Below are positions 1-26,048 of a stretch of DNA of 64,000 bases, piece by piece (within the stretch, counting starts at the first letter, position 1; each line of letters opens with the position of its first letter). Position numbers and translations under genes: made by a program. Location: positions 5,865,001 through 5,929,000 of the forward strand of contig CM024188.1 of assembly GCA_013433145.1 (NCBI GenBank). The letters run 5' to 3'. The notes beneath the pieces are model-generated. The model did not search any database. It saw only the letters and a list, made by a program, of their open reading frames with translations, and was not told where the DNA came from. Source of the DNA: Ascaris suum (Eukaryota > Nematoda > Chromadorea > Rhabditida > Ascarididae).

Positions 1-3000
1 TTCAGCGTGTTAAAGTAAGCCGAATCTGTAAACTTCGGTAATCGACAACCTCAATTAAATTGAGCCAGCTGCTCAATAATTAATGCTATCCCGTTATAAA
101 AATGAAGGGATGTATGGGCTAAATTAGAGGATGTATGGGCTACAAAGAAACGAATTCAGGACAAAGGACAGCAAAATATCCTGTTACTTCTCTAGCACAG
201 GACAGTTTTTTGACTATCACCACACCTTCATTAGTTCCCTATTTTTATATGCATACTTACCATAACGTGGGAATTAATCATTCATCCATTTCGTTTCTTA
301 TATTCTTAGTCGCCGTTCGGGTCATTATTTTGGGGTTAACAGTCGCCCATTTTGAGGCAGTGTCTTCTCGTCCAATTTTCTATTTCTGAGGGTATATGAC
401 ACGCGCATTTTCGTTTCCGAGAATAATGAGACGTGCATTGCTGATAGCTCTGCGAGGAATAGGACAAGATGTAAGACCTTGCAGCGAGATTTGCCACACT
501 TTGTTTCATCGACCTCAGTGTTGAAATTGTCGACGGTGGATTTCTTCTATCCCATTAAAACTAAATTTTCTGACTGCAAGTTTGTTTCATTATGCAAATT
601 GGAATGCGATCATTAATGTACAGCTCTTTTGCGTTTTCCTTAAATTTAAAATATTTTGTCTCCTACAAGATATGCAAGCACCGATTATTCGGTGGGAGTT
701 TCTCGGCATTTTCTGGTCGTCTAATAGGTTCTTGAAAAACAGATATTCGCGAAACGGTGTACCTATGATATCAGCCTTAATCTCACAACTGAAAATTGCT
801 GTTTTGATGCTCGAGTATTCATTAATCAGAACTCTATGCCAACGTTGTAACATTTGATTTTTCTGGTTTTTAGCTTATCTATTATTACACTTAAAAATAC
901 GTTGCTCATATTGGGACCCAACTGCTTTACCGATATCATCCATAAGATATGCCTTTTACTGTTGTTTTCAATCCGAACGACGATATCATCGGCGGTCGCT
1001 TTCTCTACACTTCATTAAGACACCATAACGTAATTTGGGTAAAAGGAAGAGCTTTCTTTGACCAAGTTTCACAAGAGTTAAAAACATCTAAGTTTATTTC
1101 CAGCATTAAGTTGTTTACTTCAACAAGTTGTTTATCAAGTGTAATCCCTACTTTCATCCTGTTCTCAGTTATTTCTTCTTGCTAATTTCGACATCATCAT
1201 TCAAATCTCGAGATATCTGTTTGTTAACCTTCTCAGCTGCGCGCACCCTTGGAGGGACTGTTTAAGGATTTGTCTTAGCGTCAGGTTGACTCGCTTTTTT
1301 TGTTAGGGCGAGTGCTGAGTTTAGGTTCTCAACAGTACTTGAAAGAGTACGCTGATTGCTTTGCCACTAAGAGTTCTTCCCAGACGAGCAACTCTTACAA
1401 GAAGCCCACATTGTGCTTCCGGAAAAATTGCAACGTTTCAGATTTCACCTATCAATAAGCGCGAAAAAAAAGTCAGCGAATCTGTCATGATGGAAACACC
1501 GAAATATTATGTATTATACATGAGCTAATGAAAACTTAGAGTCGATAACATGAATTTGCAAAACCTTTTCAAATTTAAACACAAAATACTTAAATCGAAC
1601 AAGAGGGGGCATAAATAATCAAACTTTAGGGAAAACATTTGTGATCGTGTCAAGAGGTGGCGAAATCAACTGTTACACTGACCTATTCACACGGCCGGGG
1701 TTCTTTAAAGTGCATAAAGTGCAGTGTCAGACGCAAATTCGTTCTTCCGTCCTTCTATTTTTTCTGATTACCCACTTGTAACTCAACTTTCTTTACACAG
1801 CATTCTTTCACTATTAAACAAGACATGTTTATTTCCGTTAATCTAGCAATTATTTCCGGATCATGGTCAATGTTGCAGCAAAGTACGTTTTGCTTTGATC
1901 TGAGGGGTTTTGGATAATTGGTCCCCGAACGTCCACCCCCGAACATTTAGTTCTCAATTACCTTAGGCAGAATGTGGTCCCGGTGTCCCTGTGTATTAAA
2001 CGGAATGTCTTGTGGCAAAGTGGCCATCTGCGACTCGCAAAAGTTTATTTTTTCACGGAAGAAAAAACAGTTTCAATACTTTTGAGGAAACGATGGAAGA
2101 AAAGAAATGTTGCAAGTGGAAGATATATTTAATAAACGCGTAAGCAAAAGAAGCTTGTTCAAAACAAACAGGAGATAGGAACTTTCATTTTCCTGGCAGC
2201 AAGTGGCATAAAGTTTAGTGAAATAATGCGAAAATGAAACGTGAAGTAGACAAAGTCTGCATAAGAGTTCGCATTCAGTCGTCCACCCCCTGCATGTAAA
2301 CGTAAAACATAATAATTAAGTTCACTTGATTGGTAAAAACCCATGAAGTAGCAAAACGAAGTGAAATCTCGGTTAATCTAAGTCAGCGATCAATCAAATG
2401 AAGGCTGATAAAACACAGAAATAAGAGTGCAAATAAATGCACAAAAGGCACCTATCAATGTCGATTCAGCAAAACAATTTTTGCTTTATTAAAGCAAACG
2501 AATGCGCATCCTTTATCATAAATCAGCGATTATAATGTATATGCGCAAAGGAGCCAAATGTTCACGCAATACAAGTGCGAACCAAAAATCCAGAGACCAA
2601 GTGTTCGGTTATCAGGTATAACGCTGCCGGAAAAAATTCGGCGCACATATAATTTTTGGACTTCTGACAAATCTTATTTGGAGGGAAAGATCATGATCCG
2701 CGTCTCACCGAAAGCATTTGATTGCAACCGAAATTCTCTTCGGTCCGAATGCCTTTCAAAAATGTCGGCTGATCTGATAAATGTTGCCGACTGAAACATC
2801 CGGTAGAGACTGTTTCGACCGCACATCAAAAGCAAAGGTTTCTGGTCAGGAAAGCGGCGAAATTTCGGCTTTCGGCCAAAGATTGATCGGTTGACTGGCA
2901 TCACTAGTGTGATGGTGAGGTAGCAAAACATGAGATCTGGCTGCGAGAGTGTTCATGACGAAATCACAGGCTCGAGATTAGTCTGAAGTTGGGATTTCTG

Positions 3001-3155
3001 GAGCCCTGTTCTCGAAGCTCCAACATAACTTTGTTAAAACTGAGACTAAGTTAACATGTTAACATCCATACGTTTAAAATATTGGCATCCATCCATACGC
3101 TAACTTCTCTACTTCTTTTTAATGATTTATTGATTCGATTAGAAAAGCTACTTAC
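1..3155. other. No supported gene; possible end of an unidentified minus-strand gene
   Basis: Only short frames on both strands. A consensus GTAAGT donor on the minus strand at 255-260 is preceded by stops in all frames within 25 nt, so it is not a coding exon boundary. The 3' part of the gene represented at 3.2-4.2 kb may lie here, but I cannot place it. Confidence 0.4.
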
Positions 3156-3330
3156 GTTGTACTAATTTTCGTTCCCACCGTGAATACAATGCGTCGAATT
3201 TGACCGTCATCGGGAATATCTTCATCGAACTGATTTGTCGAGAATCTTGGCCTAACAGATGTGAACGTCCTTTCGTCGTATATTTCAGGTGGTAAGGCAG
3301 AATTCTTTAAAAGCAAAGCATTATACATAT
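3156..3330 (-). CDS. Exon of unidentified minus-strand gene
   Basis: About 58 codons ending ACAAC with a strong GTAAGT donor (phase 2). Residues include MYNALLLKNSALPPEIYDER, then TFTSVRPRF, then DEDIPDDGQIRRIVFTVGTK. The composition is that of a real soluble protein, not an intronic frame. I do not recognise the family. The acceptor is uncertain: GGTTAG at 3331 or CGGAG at 3339 give different starting phases. A further GTGAGT donor at 3449-3454 may mark another small exon just upstream. Confidence 0.5.
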
Positions 3331-4142
3331 CTAACCATCTCCGAGATTTGTTAAGTAAGTAGAAGAACGAGCAGAAAACTGACAAAATGTAATGTATAGC
3401 TCAATCGAAGAGTGCCCAATTCAGAGGCTGCTGACACAAACCGCTGTCAATTTTCACTCACTTCAACCTCTCTAAGGGATTCACCCTCTCTGGACGAATT
3501 CCTTAGATGCACAGATGTTTATCCAGTACTGTTGCATTTGTGGGAAGTTGTAGAAGAGAGATATACGCCGAGAAGAAAAAGGTGTTCTTCAACATGGACC
3601 TACTCCGAATGTTGTAGAAAAGTAATAATTTTAATTCCAATACGCTGACACTCCTCTTGTTTGGTCAATTCAATTTCTAGACCGTCGCCAAATTACAACT
3701 AAGCAAAATCGCTGAAGTACCACAGTTCGCAGAATAATAACGCTTTGTTCCGCAGATCATTTGCAAGAAATAGCGCCGAAAGTTTTCATAATTTGGTAAA
3801 AAATAAAAAATAAATTGTCATGTCTTTTCTAACAAACTCTCCCACTCAAGAGGTAGAAAAAGTAACTCAAGCTGAAGGAAAGCCTCTATTTTCTTATTTT
3901 TTCAAACTTTGAGAATCAATTTATTAAACATATCCGAAGCATTGTGTCTTTGAAAAGTGCTGAAATTTTGCTGCAAAAAACTCGTCGAAATGCGCTCTAA
4001 AAACCTTGCGAGGTCCATGAACGCTACAGCTTCATTGAACCTTGACGACTGGACAGAATTTTGTTTTTGAAAGCGTCAATATGGTAAGGATGTGGCAGAA
4101 AGAATGATAGCAAATTATGGAAAAGAATAACTTTAGACTCAC

Positions 4143-4227
4143 TTGCTCGTCGTCCTCGTCATCGGAATCACCGAGTGCACTGCCGTCGGCTTCCTCGTCA
4201 ATGATAGGCTGTGCCCAGACGTCACGT
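4143..4227 (-). CDS. Exon of unidentified minus-strand gene, acidic segment
   Basis: An open segment of 28 codons. It encodes RDVWAQPIIDEEADG then SALGDSDDEDDEQ, followed directly by a GTGAGT donor (phase 0). An acceptor-like TTCTTTGAG precedes it (one-base start). A possible 19-nt exon sits just upstream beyond a very short intron-like gap. The protein is a strongly acidic, low-complexity stretch of unknown function. It may be a neighbour of the exon at 3.2 kb, but the phases cannot be joined directly, so at least one exon is missing between them. Confidence 0.45.
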
Positions 4228-7200
4228 CTCAAAGAACACAAAAACACAAACGCAAAAATTTCGTACCTCAATTCCATCACTAAAACTGCAACAAAACACA
4301 AATTCTGAGAGCAGCGATAAGGAACGAAAAATACCGCAACATTTGTTTGAACAAAAAACACCGCAACATTTGTTTTTGTGCTCAAACTTGTGTAAGATTA
4401 ATTCTTTCTTATTAAAAAAGACTTGGTGAGAAATCAAAAATAAAGAAAGAAAAGAGAACAGAAGCAAAAAGTTGACCAATCGATCCAGCGAATGATGATG
4501 ACAGAAATCGAAGAATCACATTTATTTTCTTTAATTGAGCCATATATTCAGCAATTTTATTGGAATAATATTACCAACGGCAAACTTCGCCATTCTGTAT
4601 GAATTGTCAAAAGTCGTAATATATTGATTCGTATTATATCCTTTCTCCCGCCCCCTCCCCAATAGGTGAACATATGTTGAAGTTGCGATGCTGTCAATAT
4701 ACGAGGAGTGCTGAAATTTTTTTCACAATGAAATGGACAAAACTGCACGTCAAGGGCAAAATAAAGATCTCTCTTGCTACCTTGATATACGGCATTTTGA
4801 TTGGCAATCTTCGTATCTGTCCATATGAGATAGCTGCAGGACAGTATTGCTCTTTTTGTGTCTTTAAAGAGTCTTTCAATTTAGTGAAGGATGGAATCAC
4901 GAACCAATAAGGCTACATCACTACTGCATCGTTTTCGGGGGACTCTGCAAGGTGAGCGCTGCTTTCTTATTTGCTGTTGTTGGTACCGATATTCAGCTAA
5001 CATCTTCGCAGTGTTTCATAATGGAATATACATTGGAGAGTAAAACACCGAAAACACTTCAGTGTCCACAATTTCTTCCCCCTTTGCTTGTTTCCACTAT
5101 TCTTTGGAAGGCTGCTTATTATAGGTATAGTCGGCTTTAACTGGTTTCATTTTGTGAACACTTTCTTCCTTCTTATAAAATTTTATCAATAACCCATGAG
5201 TTTCATTACGTTTTTCGCTCTCCTACTAAATCATTTCCTTACTTTGCGCACTTTTTGACCTTTTTCTCTCAGGAACTTCCAAATAAAATATTACTGAATT
5301 CGGACAACAAATTTTCGAAAAAGCAGAATATCGAACCTTTTACGTTTCCACCTGGACGGCACTTAAACAGACAAGTAATGATTATTTAATTTGTTTACTA
5401 TGCAAGAAAAATGCATAGGTGGGGTACCCTATGAAATTTGACCGGCCACAGCAGAGGTACCTCTGATCGATCAGTTGGTTCAACATGTCGTGGGCGTTGA
5501 ATGACCCAAAATTACACCGGTGAGCTAGCGCAATGCTAAGCATAAGCCGGAAATTATCAATAGGGTAGTAACAGTGGTAGAGATTACAAAAACCAGTCAA
5601 ATCAGGCTGTGAATACGAACTATTCGAAAGATTAAAAAAAACGCTAAAAAAACAAAAACAGTGAACACTTCGCTGAACACACTATGGAGTGGCACATTGA
5701 ACTATCAATTGTAGTAAAGCAAGCAACGAGGAAATACCCACTCATCAAAAACGACAAAGACCGGAAAGTTTCCATTCGCAGTTTAAATTGCTCGATTTTT
5801 GAAATCTTTTCAATCATTACTGCCTTCATAACGCTTACACTTTATTCATAGGAAAGAATTTCTTTACCGTCATTTCTTTTACTCTTTGCATACATACGGT
5901 TGCTACACATTACTAAGTTCGTCGTTTGTTCAGAATTCCGTTTTGTTCATCGCTTTTGTGCAATACGTTGTTATCCAGTTGTGTTTATTTTTGTCGACTT
6001 TCTTCATCAGGAAACACAAACCAATATGAATGAATTATTATTAGAAGATAAAAATTGTTTAGCTAATAAAAAGAGCGAAAGCGTTCATCAAACATAAATA
6101 AAAAGCACGAGCAATCGCCAGATGAGTGGGTGATAACCGATGAAGGCAATTAAATTCTATTTGTTTGTCTAGAGAAAAACATAACGCAAAAGAGGATGTT
6201 CAATAGCGAGCCGAGTGTGTCGGTGGAAGTGTCAGCAGCTCCGTAAATGCGAGGCGCGTGCTAGCCGCACGTTCGAGCTCCAGCTACGATGCCTAAAGCT
6301 GATGCGGCAAGTGCCACTTTTCAACATAATACATCACATTCCCGCAACCACTTCCAGCTTTCAATGCCGCTAATGCGTTTGCTTCCAGACGATGTCAAAG
6401 TTTCGCAGTGTGAAGAAAACGCACATATTTTTTCAACCATTTTATTATCATATCAACCGAAAACATATGCAGCTAGTCTTTGCTGAGCTAAAGAATTGAA
6501 AAAACGAGAGACAGAAGACGTATACCTTGTGCAGAAAAAATAAAGCAGCCAAGATAATCTATGCATATGCCATAGAGCAAAATGAATTCATCACGGTTTC
6601 AGCTGCCTTGCAGATGCTAAAGCAATGACTCACAGGAAAAATTCTTGAGCATTTCCAACCGGTGTAATATTGCTCCTCGAATTATGACAACAACTGCGCA
6701 GCAATGGATGGTAATTTGGAGTCAAAAATTCAAAGTTCAGTTTGCGTAAAAGCTGTCTGTTATCGATCATATTCCATAAACATTAATAGAAGCTGCGACT
6801 TCGCAGTGTTGAAACTCTCGAAGAATGAGGCATATATTGAAGGAGGACAACTTTTGTTTAGATATTATATGTAACTTCACAGTCGGAGGATAATTTAATG
6901 CTGACTGTGGAAGAAACGGCGCTTGTAGCAGTGATATCCTTGTACCAGTGAAATAGCAGCTGGTTTTGCGATGAAGTTGTGCATCATTTTTCGTAGCAAC
7001 GGAATAGTCGAAACAAGTTTGTTTTCAAATGAACAGTTGCGGAAGGGATCTTTGTTGAGATTAAAGTTCTGTTCAGTGTGCACATCAAGCCAAGGCCATA
7101 CCATGCGCTAACCTATAAATCAGCTGAATTCGTTCTGTCTCTATCTGTACAAGGATATTAATAACTACAGCATACCGATCCAAAGGCAATCTGGGATTCT

Positions 7201-7607
7201 CATCTTCGGGACCTCACAAGGCTGACCCCCTTAAAATGAGGAGAATGAGGGAGGACGGGGGTTTGGAACATACTGAGCAGCAGGCTGTATCTAGAAGGAT
7301 AGATTTTCATATCGTAGCGCACCTACAAAGAAGTCTTGCGTTATTCCCACCATTTCGGATAGCCAGAGACACGGGAGAAATTTGCACGGTGCGTGGAGCA
7401 ACATGAGCGGAGAAAAATCAGTGTGCTGTTCCGAAAAATATTTATCTGGTAGCATCGAAATAAATACAGAACCTAGGTGTGTAGCGTTGGATCGTTATAT
7501 GCAGAGATTGTTGCACGCTTGATTCTTCGCTTAACGAGGGTCACTCATCAAAACTGGATCATCGAAAGTTCATAGCGATGGTTTAATCAGATCGTCGAAT
7601 TTTTATT
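4228..7607. other. Mostly featureless; one weak exon candidate
   Basis: On the minus strand near 6,630-6,760 about 45 codons are open (LRKLNFEFLTPNYHPL, then ITPVGNAQEFF) before a GTGAGT donor. That is too short to exclude chance. Otherwise only short frames and A/T-rich sequence. Confidence 0.3.
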
Positions 7608-7955
7608 TTATGAACTCCTCTCTTGAGGACCCATTTTCATGAGCCATATAGCCATTGTGCGTAGAAATGCCTGTTGAGCGAATGAGGTTCTAACTAAACG
7701 AAGGTATTCAGCTGCAGAAGCATTCGCAAACTTCCGTATCCACATAAATAAATCTGGGTTGATGAGGCTTACGTCTTTTGTGAATGTTTTCAGTGACTTT
7801 TGAAAGGCGACGATTTCGTAAAAATGTTCCATTGCATCTAGCAATATTCCACTGTTGGCGATGAACCGATCCTGAGTTAAGTGGAGTGTCGATGTATGCC
7901 ACAAACAGAAGTCAACACAACAGTACGGAGAGGCACCGTGGCCATGCTTTTTCAT
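7608..7955 (-). CDS. Open frame of 115 codons, possible terminal exon, unidentified
   Basis: One of the longest uninterrupted frames not belonging to ser-2 or prominin. It contains RFIANSGILLDAMEHFYEIV, SLINPDLFMWIRKF and AEYLRLVRTSFAQQAF and ends at TAA. Inside it, an ACTCAG acceptor (exon from 7871) and a GTAAGC donor (to 7773) would define a 33-codon phase-0 exon instead. It lies about 300 bases beyond the 3' end of ser-2 on the same strand. I recognise no domain; it could be a chance frame. Confidence 0.25.
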   Translation of the reverse strand: MKKHGHGASPYCCVDFCLWHTSTLHLTQDRFIANSGILLDAMEHFYEIVAFQKSLKTFTKDVSLINPDLFMWIRKFANASAAEYLRLVRTSFAQQAFLRTMAIWLMKMGPQERSS

Positions 7956-8245
7956 TAAGCAACATTGCTAAAACACCATAATGCACCATACATTAATGTA
8001 CCACGTCAAAATCTCTACATTCTATGCGGGAGATGCGTACTGGCACATTGAACTCATGATTTTCCACACTTTAAGCGGCAATTGAATGACGAAGCTAGAC
8101 GGTAAGCTTAGACAGAAGCCATGGTTGGAGATCGGGCGATGTCATTTCTAGTCAACGGCAAATTGAAATTAATTAATAATCTTCTCTTCCCAAATCGAGC
8201 TTTTCATTCGCTGTAATTTCACAGACAAATATTGTAGTTGAAAGT

Positions 8246-8251
8246 TTTATT
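8246..8251 (-). promoter_or_regulatory. Candidate polyadenylation signal of ser-2
   Basis: AATAAA on the minus strand, starting 7 nt downstream of the ser-2 stop codon. If used, the 3' UTR would be only a few tens of bases. I see no other AATAAA in the next 100 bases. Confidence 0.5.
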
Positions 8252-8258
8252 TGTACGA

Positions 8259-23182
<14,924 letters not shown>

Positions 23183-23260
23183 AAAAACAGCTGGAAAACT
23201 TCAAAGGTAGAGTGATGCATTCTAGCTTAAGGAAGTGCACAGTTCATATAAAGCGAGAAG
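23183..23260 (-). promoter_or_regulatory. 5' flank of ser-2: acceptor-like site and TATA-like motif
   Basis: On the minus strand GTTTTCCAG ends at 23191, leaving 8 nt before the ATG. That is the arrangement expected for spliced-leader acceptance or a 5' UTR intron. TTTATATG lies about 70 nt upstream of the ATG. Both are pattern matches only. Confidence 0.35.
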
Positions 23261-25280
23261 GTTATTATGCAATAAGAAATAGCCTCTTTATCCGTTCATA
23301 GAGCAGCTGAGCGGTGTATGTTGGTTGAGACACATCGAGCATTCCATAATTTAATTAGTGGCCAACGAATATTTTGAATTGCAGCCCCATGAGACTCATG
23401 CAAACGAAGGCAGTGAAATAATGCAACCAGCTTTAACGTGTCACCCAGTTCAGTTGGTTGCGCTCATAATGAGTGAACCGGATTCGAGGCTCTATTAGGG
23501 CGCGGGCACGCCTCCACCGCACAGATCTGTTCCTGATATAGCCGCTGGGCGTTCACCAATTGCTAACATGCAAAATTGTCTCATGAAATTTGTAATGAAT
23601 TTGTTCCACATTTATCGCGTGATATATCCATTAAAAACATTCGTCGCAATTCATTAATAAGCTACAAGATGTGAAAATTGCTGCACTTCGTAATAACTTT
23701 GCTTCCTTTTTTTTTGCACTTCACGGTTTCGGTGTCATCAAAAAAGTTCTCTTAGTTTCAGTTTATTCAACTTGACGCAGATCGACTACTACATCTATTT
23801 CACTCCCAAATCGGTCTTCTCAACGTTTATTTGGAGCGTGCGACTAAGCCCAAAAACGGCTACTTCAACGCGCGCATAAGAATCCATCACTTCTTTATCT
23901 GTTTGCTGTGCGGTCGATTTCTTCCACTCTTAAGACTTGCCTGCAAGGCATTTGCAATTTCACTTCCCATTTGGCTTAGTATGTAAGCGTTCAGTCTGCA
24001 ACTCTCGTCAATCTCTTCGACTTGTCATAGAAAGGATTTCGCGATGCACAGCCGAACGACTCTATTCACCTACTTTCATTAGCGATGAGTTGAACTGTAA
24101 ATATTGCACAGTTGAGCATTTCTTTGGGGAATTTTGGCGCAATTTTGTTCCTTATGTCCTCAATTTGCGCAGAACTGCCACCGTTTGTTTTTTTTTTTCT
24201 ACTCGCTGAAATATTTGAAGAGCAATCGCCGTGAATGGCGTGCGATAACGACTTAATAGCTCTAAGAAGCAAACAGCACTCACCTCAGCAGTGCCTTCAA
24301 ACGAGCACTAATTGGTCAGCAAACCAGGCGATGTATATACCCAATGTGAAGGTTCGCTTGGCGGATTACCTTAGGCCAACTCTCGCATGATGCGTACGCG
24401 TTAAAGAGCGAGCTCACAAAAAAAAAAAACCAGTCATAGACGACATAAATATCGAGCAAGCTCACTGAGTGATAGTGACCTTTTATTGGACGGCGATTGG
24501 GCAGGGAATGGTTTTTGAAAGCAGCACCTCTAACAGCAGCGCAAAAAATCAGGAGCTGACGTTGTTGGAAACGAAACAGATCGCACTGGAAACAGGAGCA
24601 ATCGTAAAAGTTCAAGAGGACATCCGGTTTGGCTTAAGCGCCGAAATGAAAAATAAATTGTTTCATTAAGGAAGGAAGTGCTTTTCAAACAGCGTATTGG
24701 AAGCCTCATTCGTGTGACATCATTTTGGCTAAATGTTTATGGCACTCGCTTCTATTAATGACCTAATGTTTTGGGCAAAAGGCATTGAGCTTATCTCTGT
24801 GGCAACATGTTCCGAGAAGGCACCTGCTTTTCAACATAAACACTGCTTATTGATGCATTTCGAAATTGGAGTTTTTCCAATTTTTTTTCTTTTTTTTTGG
24901 TACATCGACTGTGATAAGGCAGGAGTGTGTTTCCGATGAACAGTGTATACCTTTTTGACAAATTGAGAGCAGAAAGGAACGATAGCCATGTGATTTTTAT
25001 AGCACTCGCATCGAACATACGGGAAGAAATCCTAGTGAGCATCCGTGCGGGATATGATAATAAAATAGGCGCGGTTTTTGGCATCCTAAGGAAGTCTGGT
25101 GACTAATTGCTCCGAGAAGAAGGCTGTTTGCTAGTGGCATTAGAAATTTTAAAACTTTCAGAAACATTTTTGCATCGTCACACACGAAAACCCCGGCCTC
25201 TCACCTAGAAAAAAGCCGCCAGGACTTCATTCCTAAGGAAAACACAAAAAATTACACTTCCAAAGCAGCAGACCAACTCT

Positions 25281-25313
25281 CCCCCCCCCCCCCCCCTCCC
25301 CCCCACCTCCTTC
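25281..25313. repeat. Poly-C tract
   Basis: C16-T-C7-type run followed by cacctcc and ccacccactcac. On the minus strand it is a G-rich stretch with quadruplex potential. Intergenic. Confidence 0.95.
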
Positions 25314-26011
25314 ACAACCACCCACCCACTCACGCCTACTGACGCAAAATTGAAGAAAAATATAGTGAAGCAGTAAAATTAAGAAGGCCCATGGGTTCAT
25401 ATTATGCGGTTGCTTTAATGCAAACTGTAGTGGTAGCACAAAATGGGGTCCCTTTGGAGGGGAGGGGAGGAGGAGAAAAGAGATCGGAGCCGCACTATAA
25501 AATCTGCAGGCATTCTGAAACAAACAGAGCGGTTGAATCAGATTCACTCTCCTTCCTTCTCTCTGTTCCTCTCTCTAAAAAACCTGCATTTACGTCATGG
25601 CGATTACATTAGCACGCACCAGTTTTATATGCCGAGCAAAGCTGCGACAATGAAACGTTACAGCAGCTTGTGGCAACTCGGTAGCCTCTACGACTCTCAC
25701 ACGCCCTATTCTCCATTGTTTCTAAGGTGAATCATATGTCGTAAGTGTTGCAAACGTCTCACAGTTGCCATGGATGTTTCTTGGCGACCTTTGAGCCTCA
25801 GAGAGCATTTATAGCCGTTACCTTACAGAATTCCGAAGCTCGACGACGTCCAGAATGACCCAACTTCCTCTCACTCCTAATACTACTCTTGAGCCACTCT
25901 AAGATAGAACCCCCTATTTTCATATGATCTCCTTGCGCAGAGGCAAGAATGGCATATCGAATTCTCATTATTTTCCTAACATCTTGCCACTGGGCGTGCA
26001 TAGAGAAGGAG

Positions 26012-26048
26012 GAAGGGGAGGGTTGAGAGGTGAGGGAGGTGGGGGAGA
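26012..26048 (+). repeat. G-rich tract with quadruplex potential
   Basis: G runs of 4, 3, 3 and 5 within about 31 nt (26015-26045). Loops are up to 10 nt, so folding is possible but not assured. A similar G6/G2/G4/G4 run lies at 19566-19584 in ser-2 intron 1. Confidence 0.5.

Noticed and set aside
240..270. Consensus GTAAGT donor on the minus strand at 255-260
   Set aside because: All three frames upstream contain stops within about 25 nt, so no coding exon can end there.
25233..25547. 104-codon minus-strand frame with a Gly-rich stretch
   Set aside because: The glycine stretch is the poly-C tract read on the other strand.
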